Shown: positions 43,167 through 52,658, counted from the stretch's first letter. The stretch is 64,000 nucleotides of DNA from Actinomycetes bacterium (GCA_021841005.1 JAKBVZ010000008.1:1-64000); one strand, 5' to 3'. Made by a program: numbers and translations. Notes: generated by a model from the letters alone, not told the origin.

Positions 43167-44773
43167 GACTTCATCCGTTCTCTCAAGGAAATGAGACCAT
43201 CCACCAGCCCTCTGGCGCTGTGATCTTGTGCGATTATGTCCACGGCCAAGCCGGATTGCCTGGCGGCCTTGGCTGTCGTATCTCCTATGCATCCAACCAC
43301 TGGAGGAACCTTACCGTCTTTCACGATCTCGAAGTACGCTGATACAGCGGAAGGAGACGCGAAGGTGATGGCATCAGCATGCTTTACCATGTCGATTAGC
43401 TCGGGGGTGAGAGCGGGATCCCCCGTGGCTGTGATGGTTTTGTATGCTTCTACCTCGTCTACCAGCCATCCTTTCTGGCGAAGTCCTTTGGCCAGTGTGG
43501 GAGGGGCGCCGGCCGCCCTGGGATAAAGCACCCTCCCTGTCTCGTTGCGTCCTGATACAGGGCCCGGCGCCGGCATCGCCTCGATCAGCCCAACCGCGCT
43601 CTGGTTACCCAGTGGTACCACGTCAGCTCGTATGTTACGTGCCAGAAGCGCCTTGGCAGTAACGTCACCGACTGCAGCTATTCGCACACCGCCGAGGTCT
43701 CGTGCATCTCTTAGCTGCGCGAAGAAACGTTCCACTGCGTTCACGGAAGTGAATACGACCCAATCGTAACGGTTTACCCAGTCTGCATGGCGTTTCAAGT
43801 CTGCACCGTCATCATCTGGTGCACTGGTGGCGATTACGGGAAAATCGATGGTATCGGCGCCTGCATCCATCAGCATTGTACTGAGCGATTCGTTCTGGGT
43901 ACGGGATCTGGTGGTAACGACCACCAGGCCGGCCAGTGGGTATCTCTTGGGTGCAGATAGGCTGGATGCAGCTGTTTCGCCGATTGCTATGACGGCGGGA
44001 GCTTTTAGATCCTCTTTACCCAGATGGTCCAGGGTGGTATGCACCGTACGGCATCTGGGTGTCGTCCCATTTTCCACGGCCACTACAGGCGTGGATCCAG
44101 AACGGCCACCCTCGATGAGGCGGGCTGCGATCTCGGCCCTGTTTTCCACGCCCATGAGCACTACCAGGGTTCCCTTCAACCGCGCAAGATGCGCCCAGTC
44201 GGGGTCGTCGCTCCCATTGCTGGATGTATAGCCTGGTGATGATGCATCCTCGGGAGTCCTTTGTCTTGACTGTGCATGAGGCCCTTTTCCTGGTTCCGGC
44301 TCCGAGCTTGATCCTGACCGCTGTTGGGTGCTTTGCCTGCCGGTATGTCCGGTAACCACCGTAACGCTTCTTGCTACTCCCCGGTAGGTGGCTGGTATGC
44401 CAGCGGCGGTGAGCACGCCTATAGCGGAGGTGACACCTGGCACTATTTCTACGTCCACGCCAGCATCGATCAGCGCCTCTGCTTCCTCACCTCCCCTGCC
44501 AAACACCAAGGGATCACCACCTTTCAGTCTCACGACAGTCTCGTGAGCGCGCCCGTACTCCACGAGTACTTTGTTGAGGTCCACCTGGCGGTCCGAGTGC
44601 CCTGGCTGCTTGCCCGCATCATAGATGATGGCGTCTGGGCGCACGCCAGCCAGATGCCTTTTGTCCACCAGCCGGTCATAGAGCACCACGTCTGCCCGTG
44701 CCAGCAGGTCGCGCCCTCGGCAGGTTATCAGTCCGGGATCACCGGGGCCGGCGCCAACAAGGTAGACTGTCAT
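43163..44773 (-). CDS. cobA-hemD: uroporphyrinogen-III C-methyltransferase/synthase fusion (CobA-HemD)
   Basis: A 536-residue bifunctional protein. The N-terminal half is SUMT: VYLVGAGPGDPGLITCRG, VRLKGGDPLVFGRGGEE, GVTSAIGVLTAAGIPATYRG. It converts uroporphyrinogen III to precorrin-2 for siroheme, cobalamin or heme d1. From about residue 280 it is HemD: PLAGLVVVTTRSRTQ, WVVFTSVNAVERFF, GCIGDTTAKAARQSGL. A low-complexity Ser/Glu/Gly stretch interrupts the SUMT domain near residues 150-180. Such fusions are common in actinobacteria and clostridia. It lies between hemC and hemB. Confidence 0.96.
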   Translation of the reverse strand: MTVYLVGAGPGDPGLITCRGRDLLARADVVLYDRLVDKRHLAGVRPDAIIYDAGKQPGHSDRQVDLNKVLVEYGRAHETVVRLKGGDPLVFGRGGEEAEALIDAGVDVEIVPGVTSAIGVLTAAGIPATYRGVARSVTVVTGHTGRQSTQQRSGSSSEPEPGKGPHAQSRQRTPEDASSPGYTSSNGSDDPDWAHLARLKGTLVVLMGVENRAEIAARLIEGGRSGSTPVVAVENGTTPRCRTVHTTLDHLGKEDLKAPAVIAIGETAASSLSAPKRYPLAGLVVVTTRSRTQNESLSTMLMDAGADTIDFPVIATSAPDDDGADLKRHADWVNRYDWVVFTSVNAVERFFAQLRDARDLGGVRIAAVGDVTAKALLARNIRADVVPLGNQSAVGLIEAMPAPGPVSGRNETGRVLYPRAAGAPPTLAKGLRQKGWLVDEVEAYKTITATGDPALTPELIDMVKHADAITFASPSAVSAYFEIVKDGKVPPVVGCIGDTTAKAARQSGLAVDIIAQDHSARGLVDGLISLRERMKS

Positions 44774-44808
44774 CGTACGTCCACTTTACTGACCAATCAG
44801 GGTTCTGA

Positions 44809-45789
44809 TCAATCGCGGTCCACTCCTATCAATATCTCGCCTCCTTGGCGGTAAAGCAGGTCATGCGCGAGCGTGTTGCCAAGCGCTTCAGGCTCCATGC
44901 CCATCAAGCTCTGGCGTACCAGAGCCCTACCATCCCTGCTGGCTATCATGCCTTTGATCTCGAGTATCGCACTTCCGTGAGGGGCGTTGGGCAACACGGC
45001 AGTGGCAAATGCTGCTGCCGGGATACTACAGCCACCTTGGAAGTTCCTCAGAAAAGCTCTCTCTGCGCGTAACTCGAGATGAGCCTTCTCGTCGTCTATC
45101 CTGGTGAGCCATTCGAGCATTTCTGTATCCTCCTCCCTGCACTCCACGGCCAGGGTGCCTTGCCCGACCTGGGGAAGCATCCATTCTGTCCGTATGGGAT
45201 ATATATCCTGATCGTAGATGTCCAAGCGCTCTATGGCGGCCATGGCTACTATACCTGCTGTAGCGGAGGATCGTATTTTCTCGATCCTGGTGTGCAGGTT
45301 GCCTCTCAGCTCGCGGAAAGTGAGATCGGGACGTAGCCACGCAAGCTGGGCACGTCTCCTGGTCGATCCTGTGGCAACCATTGCACCAGCAGGCAGATCA
45401 AACACCGACGTAAAGGGCGTCGGGCATACCAGGGCGTCGCGAGGATCCGCTCTTTCGAGGACAGCGCCTATTACCAGCCCTGGCGTATCCATCGAAGGAA
45501 GGTCTTTGGCTGAGTGCACTGCAATATCTGCATCTCCGGCGATGACGGCAGCTTGTACCTCCTTTACCCACACTCCCGTACCTGCCATTGCGCTGACAGG
45601 AGTATCGGCCAGGATGTCTCCTCTTGTAGAAACGGTCAACAGCTGAGTAGGAGGCAATCCTTCCAGAGCTGACAGGCAGGCGACAACTTCCCTGGATTGG
45701 GCCATTGCCAGTGGAGAGCGCCGGGTTGCCACTTTGATTACTGATCTGCCGACAGGTGCTGGATTACGAGATGTTGCAGGTGCGTCCAT
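44809..45789 (-). CDS. hemC: hydroxymethylbilane synthase (porphobilinogen deaminase)
   Basis: A 326-residue enzyme that polymerises four porphobilinogens. Seen: VIKVATRRSPLAMAQS, ADIAVHSAKDLPS, VATGSTRRRAQL, and the dipyrromethane-binding cysteine in FQGGCSIPAAAFA. The normal N-terminus lies at about residue 17, preceded by a short Pro/Ala head. 16 bases separate it from hemA and 35 from cobA-hemD. Confidence 0.97.
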   Translation of the reverse strand: MDAPATSRNPAPVGRSVIKVATRRSPLAMAQSREVVACLSALEGLPPTQLLTVSTRGDILADTPVSAMAGTGVWVKEVQAAVIAGDADIAVHSAKDLPSMDTPGLVIGAVLERADPRDALVCPTPFTSVFDLPAGAMVATGSTRRRAQLAWLRPDLTFRELRGNLHTRIEKIRSSATAGIVAMAAIERLDIYDQDIYPIRTEWMLPQVGQGTLAVECREEDTEMLEWLTRIDDEKAHLELRAERAFLRNFQGGCSIPAAAFATAVLPNAPHGSAILEIKGMIASRDGRALVRQSLMGMEPEALGNTLAHDLLYRQGGEILIGVDRD

Positions 45790-45805
45790 TGCCGTTGACG
45801 TGTTC

Positions 45806-47176
45806 TCAGAGGTCGAAGAGGTCTCTGACTGCTTCGATTATTTTCTCTCCTTTGGGGGTACCGGCAGTTCCTTTGAGTACGATGGTTGGCTGATGTAATA
45901 TCTTGGCCATGATGCGACGTGTTATGCGGTCCATCTCGTCCCAGGCTTGGTCGCTGATGCCTCCATCTTGGATGATCTTCGAGCGTGCATTGTTCAATTC
46001 CTCCACGCGAAGTCCTTCGACCTTGTTTCGCAGTGCAGCCAGGACTGGCACGGCGCCGCGTTCTCGCTGGTACCTGCGATACGACTCTATCCCACTCGAT
46101 ATTATCGTACCGGCTCGATCGAATTCCTCCCGGCGTCCTGCTAGTGTGCTTTCCGCTCGAGCCACCATGTAGTCCATATCGAACAGCGAAACGCCGTCAA
46201 TGGATGCAACGAGCGGGTCTACGTTCTTCGGCATGCCCAGGTCGGCTATGATCATGTCCACCGTCCCGTCGGATGCTGCGTGGTTGTCACCACCATTGCT
46301 CGACGTGCTCGTGCCTGATGCACCCTTATCCGATGCACCCTTGCTCAGTATGCGTGTCTTTTCGACGGCTGCCTCCACCATGGCATGGTCAAGCACTACG
46401 GAGCGCGCGGTAACCGATACCATCACCGCGTCTGCGCCCACCAGGTGGCGCTGTAAGGATTCCATGCCATGCCCATGGGCATTGATGCCTACCAGTGCAC
46501 CAGCCAGCGCTTTTGCCTTCCGGGATGTCCGGCTGAAAATGGCGAGTTCCTGAGGTGATCCGTGGCTGCATATGGCGCCGGCGAGCCCCTCCCCCATTTC
46601 TCCGGCGCCGATGACCACGATCTTGCGATTATCCAGGTTCCCGTGCATCCCATCCACCACCACCTCGGCTGCTATGTGAGCGAAAGAGGTAGGACCGCGT
46701 GCAATGCCGGTGTCGGTACGTACCTGCTTGCCCGCTTTGATCGCATGCTGGAACAGGCTGCTCAGTACAGGACCCGCCGATCCGGCTTTACCGGCATATT
46801 CCAGAGCTCTTTTCACCTGGCCCAGAACCTCGGTTTCACCGGGTATGGACGACCGAAGACCGGCAGCAACCTCGAAGATATACGTGACCGCGTCGTCATC
46901 GAAACGTACTTCCAGGTACTGTTCGAGGAGTTCACTGCTCGTACTTGTATGGCTTGACAGCGACCGGGCCAAGTCGTCAACAGCGTCGTGAAACTGTCCG
47001 GTGACTGCATATATCTCTGTGCGCAAACATGTCGAGAGCACGATTGCCTCGTACAGATCGTCATTTTGCGCAACGGACACCAGCAGCTTACCGATGTCCT
47101 CATCCGAGAGCGTGACCTTCTCCACCAAGTCGAGTGGCGCGTTCTCGTGATTGATCCCTACGACTACGATAGGCAA
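45806..47176 (-). CDS. hemA: glutamyl-tRNA reductase
   Basis: A 456-residue NADPH-dependent enzyme that starts the C5 heme route by reducing glutamyl-tRNA. VVVGINHENAPLDLVEKV opens it; the catalytic cysteine is in IVLSTCLRTEIYA (about residue 50). FEVAAGLRSSIPGETEVLGQVKRAL and VIGAGEMGEGLAGAI (Rossmann) follow, and the C-terminal dimerisation helix is present. A short Ser/Gly/Asp/Asn-rich insertion is at about residues 285-305. It precedes hemC. Confidence 0.97.
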   Translation of the reverse strand: MPIVVVGINHENAPLDLVEKVTLSDEDIGKLLVSVAQNDDLYEAIVLSTCLRTEIYAVTGQFHDAVDDLARSLSSHTSTSSELLEQYLEVRFDDDAVTYIFEVAAGLRSSIPGETEVLGQVKRALEYAGKAGSAGPVLSSLFQHAIKAGKQVRTDTGIARGPTSFAHIAAEVVVDGMHGNLDNRKIVVIGAGEMGEGLAGAICSHGSPQELAIFSRTSRKAKALAGALVGINAHGHGMESLQRHLVGADAVMVSVTARSVVLDHAMVEAAVEKTRILSKGASDKGASGTSTSSNGGDNHAASDGTVDMIIADLGMPKNVDPLVASIDGVSLFDMDYMVARAESTLAGRREEFDRAGTIISSGIESYRRYQRERGAVPVLAALRNKVEGLRVEELNNARSKIIQDGGISDQAWDEMDRITRRIMAKILHQPTIVLKGTAGTPKGEKIIEAVRDLFDL

Positions 47177-47200
47177 TGTGCTCCCATACTTCCGTATATT

Positions 47201-48589
47201 CTACCGCGTTGCCGTTCCAATGCCGGTCAAGAAATCTTCAGGGTCGGGAGCGACGCGTGCCACGGATAGCAGCGCTCGGTATATCATCTCTGCGGGAGCG
47301 GTTTCGTCAGGACGTAGCAGGTTGGCCATGATACGCAGCAGCCATTCCATCAGGGCGTTGGAGTGCATGCCTGCCTGTACACATCGGTGCATCACTTCTG
47401 GATTGCTGATCATCCTGACAAAGGTACGTCCTATTTTGTAGTAGAGACCGTATGCAGCCTGGAGGCGATCTTCGTAACTGTAGATGGCATCTTCTCCTGC
47501 TCCGCAGAGTGCTGCAGCGACGCATGCAGCAGCCAGCCTGCCTGTTTCGTAACCGTAAGAGATGCCTTCGCCATTGAATGGGTTGATCGATCCGGCTGCG
47601 TCACCAGTCAACAGGACATTCGTTCCGGTCTTTGGCGAGGTGGAGAGTCCCATCGGAAGCCTACCTCCTGTCGCTGGTCCGCAGGCGGATTTGGGGGAAA
47701 GACCCCATTTGCCGGCTGAATTGCGTATGAACGTATCCAGCATTTCGCTGGTATTGATTCCTTTCCATCGCCCTGCCGTTGTAATCAGCCCTACGCCGGC
47801 ATTCACCCGCCCGTCACCCAAGGGGAAGATCCATCCGTATCCAGGTAGAACATCGCCATGTGAATTCCTGACATCCAAGTGCGACTCGATAAATGGATCG
47901 TCGTGCAGCGGGGACGTATAGTATCCGCGTAGGGCCATTCCCAAGGGAAGCCCCTTGTCTCTTACGGCGCCGAGATGCCTGGAAATTCGTGAGGTGGTTC
48001 CCTCGGAAAGTATGATGTAACGTGCTTTGAGCTCTTCCATGCGACCGCTCTTTACGTCCCTTGTATTGATCCCGAGGAGTTTCGGAAGTCTCTTGTCTCT
48101 GGACGCGTCGGACCGCACCGCCGTGTCGATTACCGGCTCGATCGCCTCGGTTTCGTAGAAAATGCGAGCTCCAGCCTTGGCTGCCCTTTCTGCCACGAGC
48201 ATGTCCAGATCGTGGCGGGTGATCACATATCCGTACGATGGGAATGACGGGTGATCCGGCCAGCGCAATTCCAGCTGGTGACCGTAGGCGCAGGTTCGCA
48301 AGCCAACGTATCTGTGTGCTCTCGCGATGATATCGCCGAGGCCCATATCCTCCAGTTGCCTTACCGCCCTGGGGGTCAGGCCATCCCCGCAGGTCTTCTC
48401 TCGGGGAAAGCGCTTGCGTTCGATAACCGCTACATCGTATCCTGCGTCCGCTAGCCAGTAGGCGGCGGCTGATCCTGACGGGCCAGCGCCCACGACCAGG
48501 GCGTCATACACGTGCCGTCCTGCTCTGACGCTTGCCTTGGCGCGTGTCTCTACTGGTTTGGCGTTGGCGTTCATAGCCATGCTCCACAT
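47201..48589 (-). CDS. geranylgeranyl reductase-family FAD oxidoreductase
   Basis: A 462-residue flavoprotein of the GGR family. The FAD motif YDALVVGAGPSGSAAAYWLADAG is followed by ERKRFPREKTCGDGLTPRAV, TGDAAGSINPFNGEGISYGYETGRLAA and a C-terminal helix pair. Such enzymes saturate isoprenoid chains and are often found beside menaquinone, heme or nuo genes. The product may act on menaquinone or lipid side chains. It starts at ATG 48589 or 48580. It is the first gene of the minus-strand hem run, back to back with the nuo operon across a repeat-bearing 288-base gap. Confidence 0.88.
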   Translation of the reverse strand: MWSMAMNANAKPVETRAKASVRAGRHVYDALVVGAGPSGSAAAYWLADAGYDVAVIERKRFPREKTCGDGLTPRAVRQLEDMGLGDIIARAHRYVGLRTCAYGHQLELRWPDHPSFPSYGYVITRHDLDMLVAERAAKAGARIFYETEAIEPVIDTAVRSDASRDKRLPKLLGINTRDVKSGRMEELKARYIILSEGTTSRISRHLGAVRDKGLPLGMALRGYYTSPLHDDPFIESHLDVRNSHGDVLPGYGWIFPLGDGRVNAGVGLITTAGRWKGINTSEMLDTFIRNSAGKWGLSPKSACGPATGGRLPMGLSTSPKTGTNVLLTGDAAGSINPFNGEGISYGYETGRLAAACVAAALCGAGEDAIYSYEDRLQAAYGLYYKIGRTFVRMISNPEVMHRCVQAGMHSNALMEWLLRIMANLLRPDETAPAEMIYRALLSVARVAPDPEDFLTGIGTATR

Positions 48590-48597
48590 CTTAAGCG

Positions 48598-48785
48598 GTA
48601 ACTCTTGTTGCCGCCAGCAGGAATGCGTGTGATTACGAATAAATGGCTTGGCGAACTGCTGCGAATCCCATCAGTAACTCTTGTTGCCGCCAGCAGGAAT
48701 GCGTGTGATTGCAATCGGATGGGAGGAGGAGATTGGACGGAGCGTCCTGCCTGTTGTCACCGCCAGGAATGCGTGTGATTGCAAT
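48598..48785. repeat. three-copy CRISPR-like repeat set between GGR gene and nuoA
   Basis: A 37-base sequence at 48598-48634 recurs exactly at 48674-48710 (offset 76). A degenerate third copy lies at 48744-48780 (offset 70, 28 of 37 positions; the last 16 bases exact). Copies 2 and 3 also share the next five bases, GCAAT. The intervening stretches of 39 and 33 bases are unrelated. Repeat length, spacer length and a degenerate end copy look like a miniature CRISPR array. However, there are no cas genes, and the position in a divergent promoter region fits regulatory sites equally well. Confidence 0.75.
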
Positions 48786-48877
48786 TGCCGGCTCAAAATG
48801 CACTGACCTGGTGATTTGCATGGATTCATTGCTCGATGTGCCTAGCGAGGTTCGAGCGTGATAAAACAGTAAGGATT

Positions 48878-49375
48878 ATGGAGCAGTATTTACCGATCTT
48901 GGTACTGATGGTGCTTGGAGCGCTGTTTGCAGGGCTCTCGTTTGTCGCGTCCGGCATACTCGCTCCTCGCAAGAAGCCATCTGAAGCCAAGCTGGCTCCT
49001 TACGAGTGCGGCATAGTGCCGACCAGGGATTTACCACAGCGTTTCCCGGTGAGATTCTACCTGGTTGCCATGATATTTGTTATCTTTGACATAGAGATAG
49101 TCTTTCTCTATCCTTGGGCGGTAGTCTTCAAGCAACTTGGCACTTTCGGGCTGCTGGAGGTGGTGGTGTTTGCCGGGATTGTCTTTGTTACATTCCTTTA
49201 CCTGGTCAGCAATGGGGCGTTCGATTGGGGCCCGGTGCGGAAGTGGAGACCTGCTGCGAGCCAACGTACGGTGGAGAATACAGTAACGCGCATCACCGCC
49301 CGCCAATCGGCACGCGTTCCGGGCGAAACCGCAGTTGTGGCTGCGAAGTCCAGTAACCCGGGGAGAGTGGCCTGA
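48878..49375 (+). CDS. nuoA: NADH-quinone oxidoreductase subunit A
   Basis: A small membrane subunit of complex I with three helices, 165 residues. Seen: [39 protein letters not shown], the conserved cytoplasmic loop and second helix. ATG 48878 is used, with AAGGA just upstream. The last 45 residues are a hydrophilic tail longer than usual (typical length 120-150). First gene of the nuo operon; one base separates it from nuoB. Confidence 0.95.
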   Translation: MEQYLPILVLMVLGALFAGLSFVASGILAPRKKPSEAKLAPYECGIVPTRDLPQRFPVRFYLVAMIFVIFDIEIVFLYPWAVVFKQLGTFGLLEVVVFAGIVFVTFLYLVSNGAFDWGPVRKWRPAASQRTVENTVTRITARQSARVPGETAVVAAKSSNPGRVA

Positions 49376-49376
49376 T

Positions 49377-49937
49377 ATGGGGCTCGAGGATCTCGGATAC
49401 AATTTTCTCACGGGGAAGTTGGAAGATCTGGTCAAATGGGCAAGGAGGAGCAGCGTATGGCCTGCAACGTTTGGGTTGGCATGTTGCGCCATAGAGATGA
49501 TGTCACTGGGTGCCGCGGATTTCGATATCAGTCGTTTCGGGATGGAGGTGTTCAGGGCATCTCCACGGCAGGCTGATCTCATGATCGTGGCTGGCAGGGT
49601 CTCCCAGAAGATGGCTCCAGTTCTCAGACAGGTATATGACCAGATGATGGAGCCCAAGTGGGTCATTTCGATGGGGGTGTGCGCCTCCACTGGCGGCATG
49701 TTCAACAACTACGCGATCGTACAGGGAGTCGATCAGGTAGTTCCGGTGGATGTGTACGCACCAGGTTGCCCACCTACTCCCGAGACTCTCATGCATGCGA
49801 TACTCACATTGCACGAGAAGATCCGCACAGGAGAGATTACCCGGCGGCGTGGAACGGACGAAAGGCAAGAAGGTACTGGACTCGCAGGCTGGGTGCAAGA
49901 GGCTCCCATGCCGGTCCGGGTGGCGACCCCGCGCTGA
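49377..49937 (+). CDS. nuoB: NADH-quinone oxidoreductase subunit B
   Basis: A 186-residue subunit carrying cluster N2, which hands electrons to quinone. The cysteine ligands are visible in [19 protein letters not shown] and [13 protein letters not shown] 49377 gives [18 protein letters not shown], a normal N-terminus. The stop overlaps the nuoC ATG by one base (TGATG). Confidence 0.97.
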   Translation: MGLEDLGYNFLTGKLEDLVKWARRSSVWPATFGLACCAIEMMSLGAADFDISRFGMEVFRASPRQADLMIVAGRVSQKMAPVLRQVYDQMMEPKWVISMGVCASTGGMFNNYAIVQGVDQVVPVDVYAPGCPPTPETLMHAILTLHEKIRTGEITRRRGTDERQEGTGLAGWVQEAPMPVRVATPR

Positions 49938-50515
49938 TGGCCATGGACATGACTGGAGGCGCCGAGACTTCCGCGGATACGGAATCGAATGCCAGTGCCG
50001 AAACTACCGAACGGGGATCCCTGGATGCAGTGTTGCATGGTTTACGGGACATCCCTCAACTGCCTGCGCACAGGCGGCAGCCGGTCGTATTGTTCCCGCA
50101 ACGTGAGAGGTATTTCGACGTAGTATCGGCGCTGGATGATGCCGGTTGTGAGATGCTTGCTGATCTCTGTGTGGTCGATTACCTGCTGCATCCTCACGGG
50201 AACCTACCGGAGCGGATTGTACCGGAACGATTCGAGGTGGTGGCCAACCTTCTTTTCCTGGGCCTGGGGGCGAGGTTCAGGGTAAGGGTGCAGGTACCGG
50301 AAAGTGACCCCACGATAGATAGCATATACGATATATATCCTGGTTCAGAGGCCATGGAGCGTGAGGCATTTGATATGTTCGGTATTGTCTTCAATGGCCA
50401 TCCGGACATGACCCGCATTCTCATGCCGGACGACTGGGAGGGTCATCCCCTTCGCAAGGACTACGGCGTAGGCCGTGTGCCAGTGCAGTTCAGGGAGGCG
50501 CCGGGGCCGAGATGA
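49937..50515 (+). CDS. nuoC: NADH-quinone oxidoreductase subunit C
   Basis: A 192-residue peripheral-arm subunit. The signature ERETFDLFGI-like stretch reads EREAFDMFGIVFNGHPDMTRILMPDDWEGHPLRKDY. The ATG at 49937 lies in the nuoB stop; the open frame extends upstream in nuoB but that part is not NuoC-like. The first 35 residues are Thr/Ser/Glu-rich. It overlaps nuoD by four bases (ATGA). Confidence 0.96.
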   Translation: MAMDMTGGAETSADTESNASAETTERGSLDAVLHGLRDIPQLPAHRRQPVVLFPQRERYFDVVSALDDAGCEMLADLCVVDYLLHPHGNLPERIVPERFEVVANLLFLGLGARFRVRVQVPESDPTIDSIYDIYPGSEAMEREAFDMFGIVFNGHPDMTRILMPDDWEGHPLRKDYGVGRVPVQFREAPGPR

Positions 50516-51921
50516 CTGGAACCAGCGAGTACACATCGAGCACCTCCGAAGGCGCGCAAGAATTGGGGCCGAGATCGTCAGGGTCCGTGAAAGAACTGCG
50601 TCGCGAAAGGGGAGCGGTACTTCGCGGCTATAGCTCATCGGCTGAAGAGATACCGGCTGCGCTGGAGACAGTGACGCATTATAAGGCTGCGCTCCCGGGT
50701 GAGGCATCATCGAGCGGCTCCACGACACCGCCGGAGAGCTTCGACGAAGGCCTCGAAGGCGAGACCATGATAATAAACATGGGCCCCCAGCACCCCTCCA
50801 CTCATGGAGTGCTGAGGCTCATGATGGAGTTGGATGGCGAGACAATCCTGCGTACCAAGCCGGTCATAGGCTATCTTCACACCGGCATGGAGAAGACGGG
50901 TGAAGAACTCATGTACGTGCAGGGAAGTACCAATGTGACGAGGATGGACTACCTATCCCCCCTCAACAACGAGCTGGTCTTCTCACTCTGTACCGAGGAG
51001 TTGCTGGGAGTGGAGCTACCCGCCAGGGCAGTGTGGATACGGATGCTCATGTCAGAGCTGAACAGGGTTTCATCGCACCTCATGTGGATGGCGACCAACG
51101 GCATGGATCTGGGTTCGACGTCGATGATGATATACGGGTTCAGGGAACGTGAGATGGTGCTTGGATTCTTCGAGAAAACTACGGGACTCAGGATGAATCA
51201 CAACTATATCCGCCCAGGAGGTGTCGCTGCCGACCTGCCTGACGGCTGGGAGGAGGATGTGGAGCTGATCTGTGACAATGTATTGAGGCGTACGGAGGAG
51301 TACGACGACCTTCTCACTGGCCAGCCGATTTTCAGGGAGCGTACGGAAGGAGTTGGAGTAATCACCGCCGAGGAGGCACTCGGATTGTCGGTGACCGGAC
51401 CGATACTGCGATCCACGGGAATACCGTGGGACCTGCGTAAGACTATGCCGTACCTGGCCTACGATCAGGTGGAGTTTGATGTGCTGGTGGGCACCTACGG
51501 GGACAATTTTGATCGGTACGCGATCCGGCTGAACGAGATACGTGAATCCATACGTATAATACGTCAGGTGATCGAGAAAATGCCTCCCGGCGACTACCGT
51601 GTGCAGGACAGGAAGGTTACCCCGCCGCCCAGGGCGCGTATAGACGAGTCGATGGAAGCCCTGATCCATCATTTCAAGATGTTTACTGAGGGCTTCAGGG
51701 TGCCTGAGGGTGAGGCATACGTGGCCATAGAGTCTCCGAGGGGCGAACTGGGCTGCTATATAGTGTCTGATGGATCCGCTAAGCCCTACCGGATGCACAT
51801 TCGAGGTCCGTCGTTTGTCAACCTGCAGGCTGTTCCAGTGATGCTGGCCGGTGGGCTGGTGGCTGATGCTGTTGCCACGACTTCATCGGTCGATCCTGTC
51901 ATGGGTGAAGTGGACCGGTAG
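50512..51921 (+). CDS. nuoD: NADH-quinone oxidoreductase subunit D
   Basis: The 49-kDa subunit that forms the quinone pocket with NuoB; 469 residues. The core starts at about residue 84 with MIINMGPQHPSTHGVLRLMMELDGE; also seen are GYLHTGMEKTGEELMYVQ and a C-terminal GPSFVNLQAVPVML. The first 80 residues are an extra Ser/Gly/Arg/Glu-rich head not found in most NuoD proteins. GTG/ATG choices within it (for example at MIINM) cannot be excluded. Confidence 0.96.
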   Translation: MTGTSEYTSSTSEGAQELGPRSSGSVKELRRERGAVLRGYSSSAEEIPAALETVTHYKAALPGEASSSGSTTPPESFDEGLEGETMIINMGPQHPSTHGVLRLMMELDGETILRTKPVIGYLHTGMEKTGEELMYVQGSTNVTRMDYLSPLNNELVFSLCTEELLGVELPARAVWIRMLMSELNRVSSHLMWMATNGMDLGSTSMMIYGFREREMVLGFFEKTTGLRMNHNYIRPGGVAADLPDGWEEDVELICDNVLRRTEEYDDLLTGQPIFRERTEGVGVITAEEALGLSVTGPILRSTGIPWDLRKTMPYLAYDQVEFDVLVGTYGDNFDRYAIRLNEIRESIRIIRQVIEKMPPGDYRVQDRKVTPPPRARIDESMEALIHHFKMFTEGFRVPEGEAYVAIESPRGELGCYIVSDGSAKPYRMHIRGPSFVNLQAVPVMLAGGLVADAVATTSSVDPVMGEVDR

Positions 51922-51936
51922 AGGAAGGTACTGGGT

Positions 51937-52656
51937 ATGACACATCTATCAGAGGAAATGATCGCCTATGCTCGCCAGCTCGTGTCCCTTTACCCTGAGC
52001 CGCGCTCGGCGCTGATACCCATTTGCCATCTCGCCCAAGAGCAGGACGGATGGTTACGTCCTGAAGCCATCGAGGAGATTGCAGCCGTTGTGGGCGTATC
52101 GCCAGCCGAGGTATTCGGTACTGCATCGTTTTATGACTTGCTGCATACAGAGCCTGCAGGTCGTTACGTGGTATCCATCTGTACCAACATCGCCTGCATG
52201 CTTGCAGGAGCTTACGATCTGCTGGATCATGCAGAGAAGAATCTCGGTATAAAGGCCGGTGGAACGACACCTGACGGCTTGTTTACCTTGGAAGATGCTG
52301 AATGCATAGCTGGTTGTGACAATGCTCCGTGTTTGCAGGTGAATGGGAGATATTTCGGCAAGCTTACCCGAGCGGAATTCGACAAACTCGTAGAAGACTT
52401 GCGCGCTGGCGAACTGGCTGAACAGGTGCCTCCGCACGGTACGTTGTGCAGGGTAAGGAGATCGGTCGGGTTGACCGCCCGCGATGGTGGTGGAGATGCA
52501 CGTCTTGGCACGAGCGATGAGCCGGAACGGCCCAGTTCCACAAGCGGCGGCGGTACAGCTGGCGGTGTGGCAGGAAGCGAGAGGGGTGGCGCAACGGGCG
52601 GTGGAACTGCCGGGACATCCCAACCGGCACGTAGAAGGCGCAGGGGGAAGAAGTAG
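51937..52656 (+). CDS. nuoE: NADH-quinone oxidoreductase subunit E
   Basis: A 239-residue thioredoxin-fold 2Fe-2S subunit of the NADH module. Ligands: SICTNIACML and CIAGCDNAPCLQ, plus FYDLLHTEPAGRY before them. The last 70 residues are Gly/Arg/Thr-rich low complexity, beyond the normal 160-residue family size. The ATG follows GAGGAAGG. NuoF starts 2 bases after the stop. Confidence 0.95.
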   Translation: MTHLSEEMIAYARQLVSLYPEPRSALIPICHLAQEQDGWLRPEAIEEIAAVVGVSPAEVFGTASFYDLLHTEPAGRYVVSICTNIACMLAGAYDLLDHAEKNLGIKAGGTTPDGLFTLEDAECIAGCDNAPCLQVNGRYFGKLTRAEFDKLVEDLRAGELAEQVPPHGTLCRVRRSVGLTARDGGGDARLGTSDEPERPSSTSGGGTAGGVAGSERGGATGGGTAGTSQPARRRRRGKK

Positions 52657-52658
52657 CG

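Noticed and set aside
48849-48861. GGTTCGAGCGT resembling a tRNA T-loop
   Set aside because: No acceptor stem, anticodon arm or matching 5' half could be found around it.
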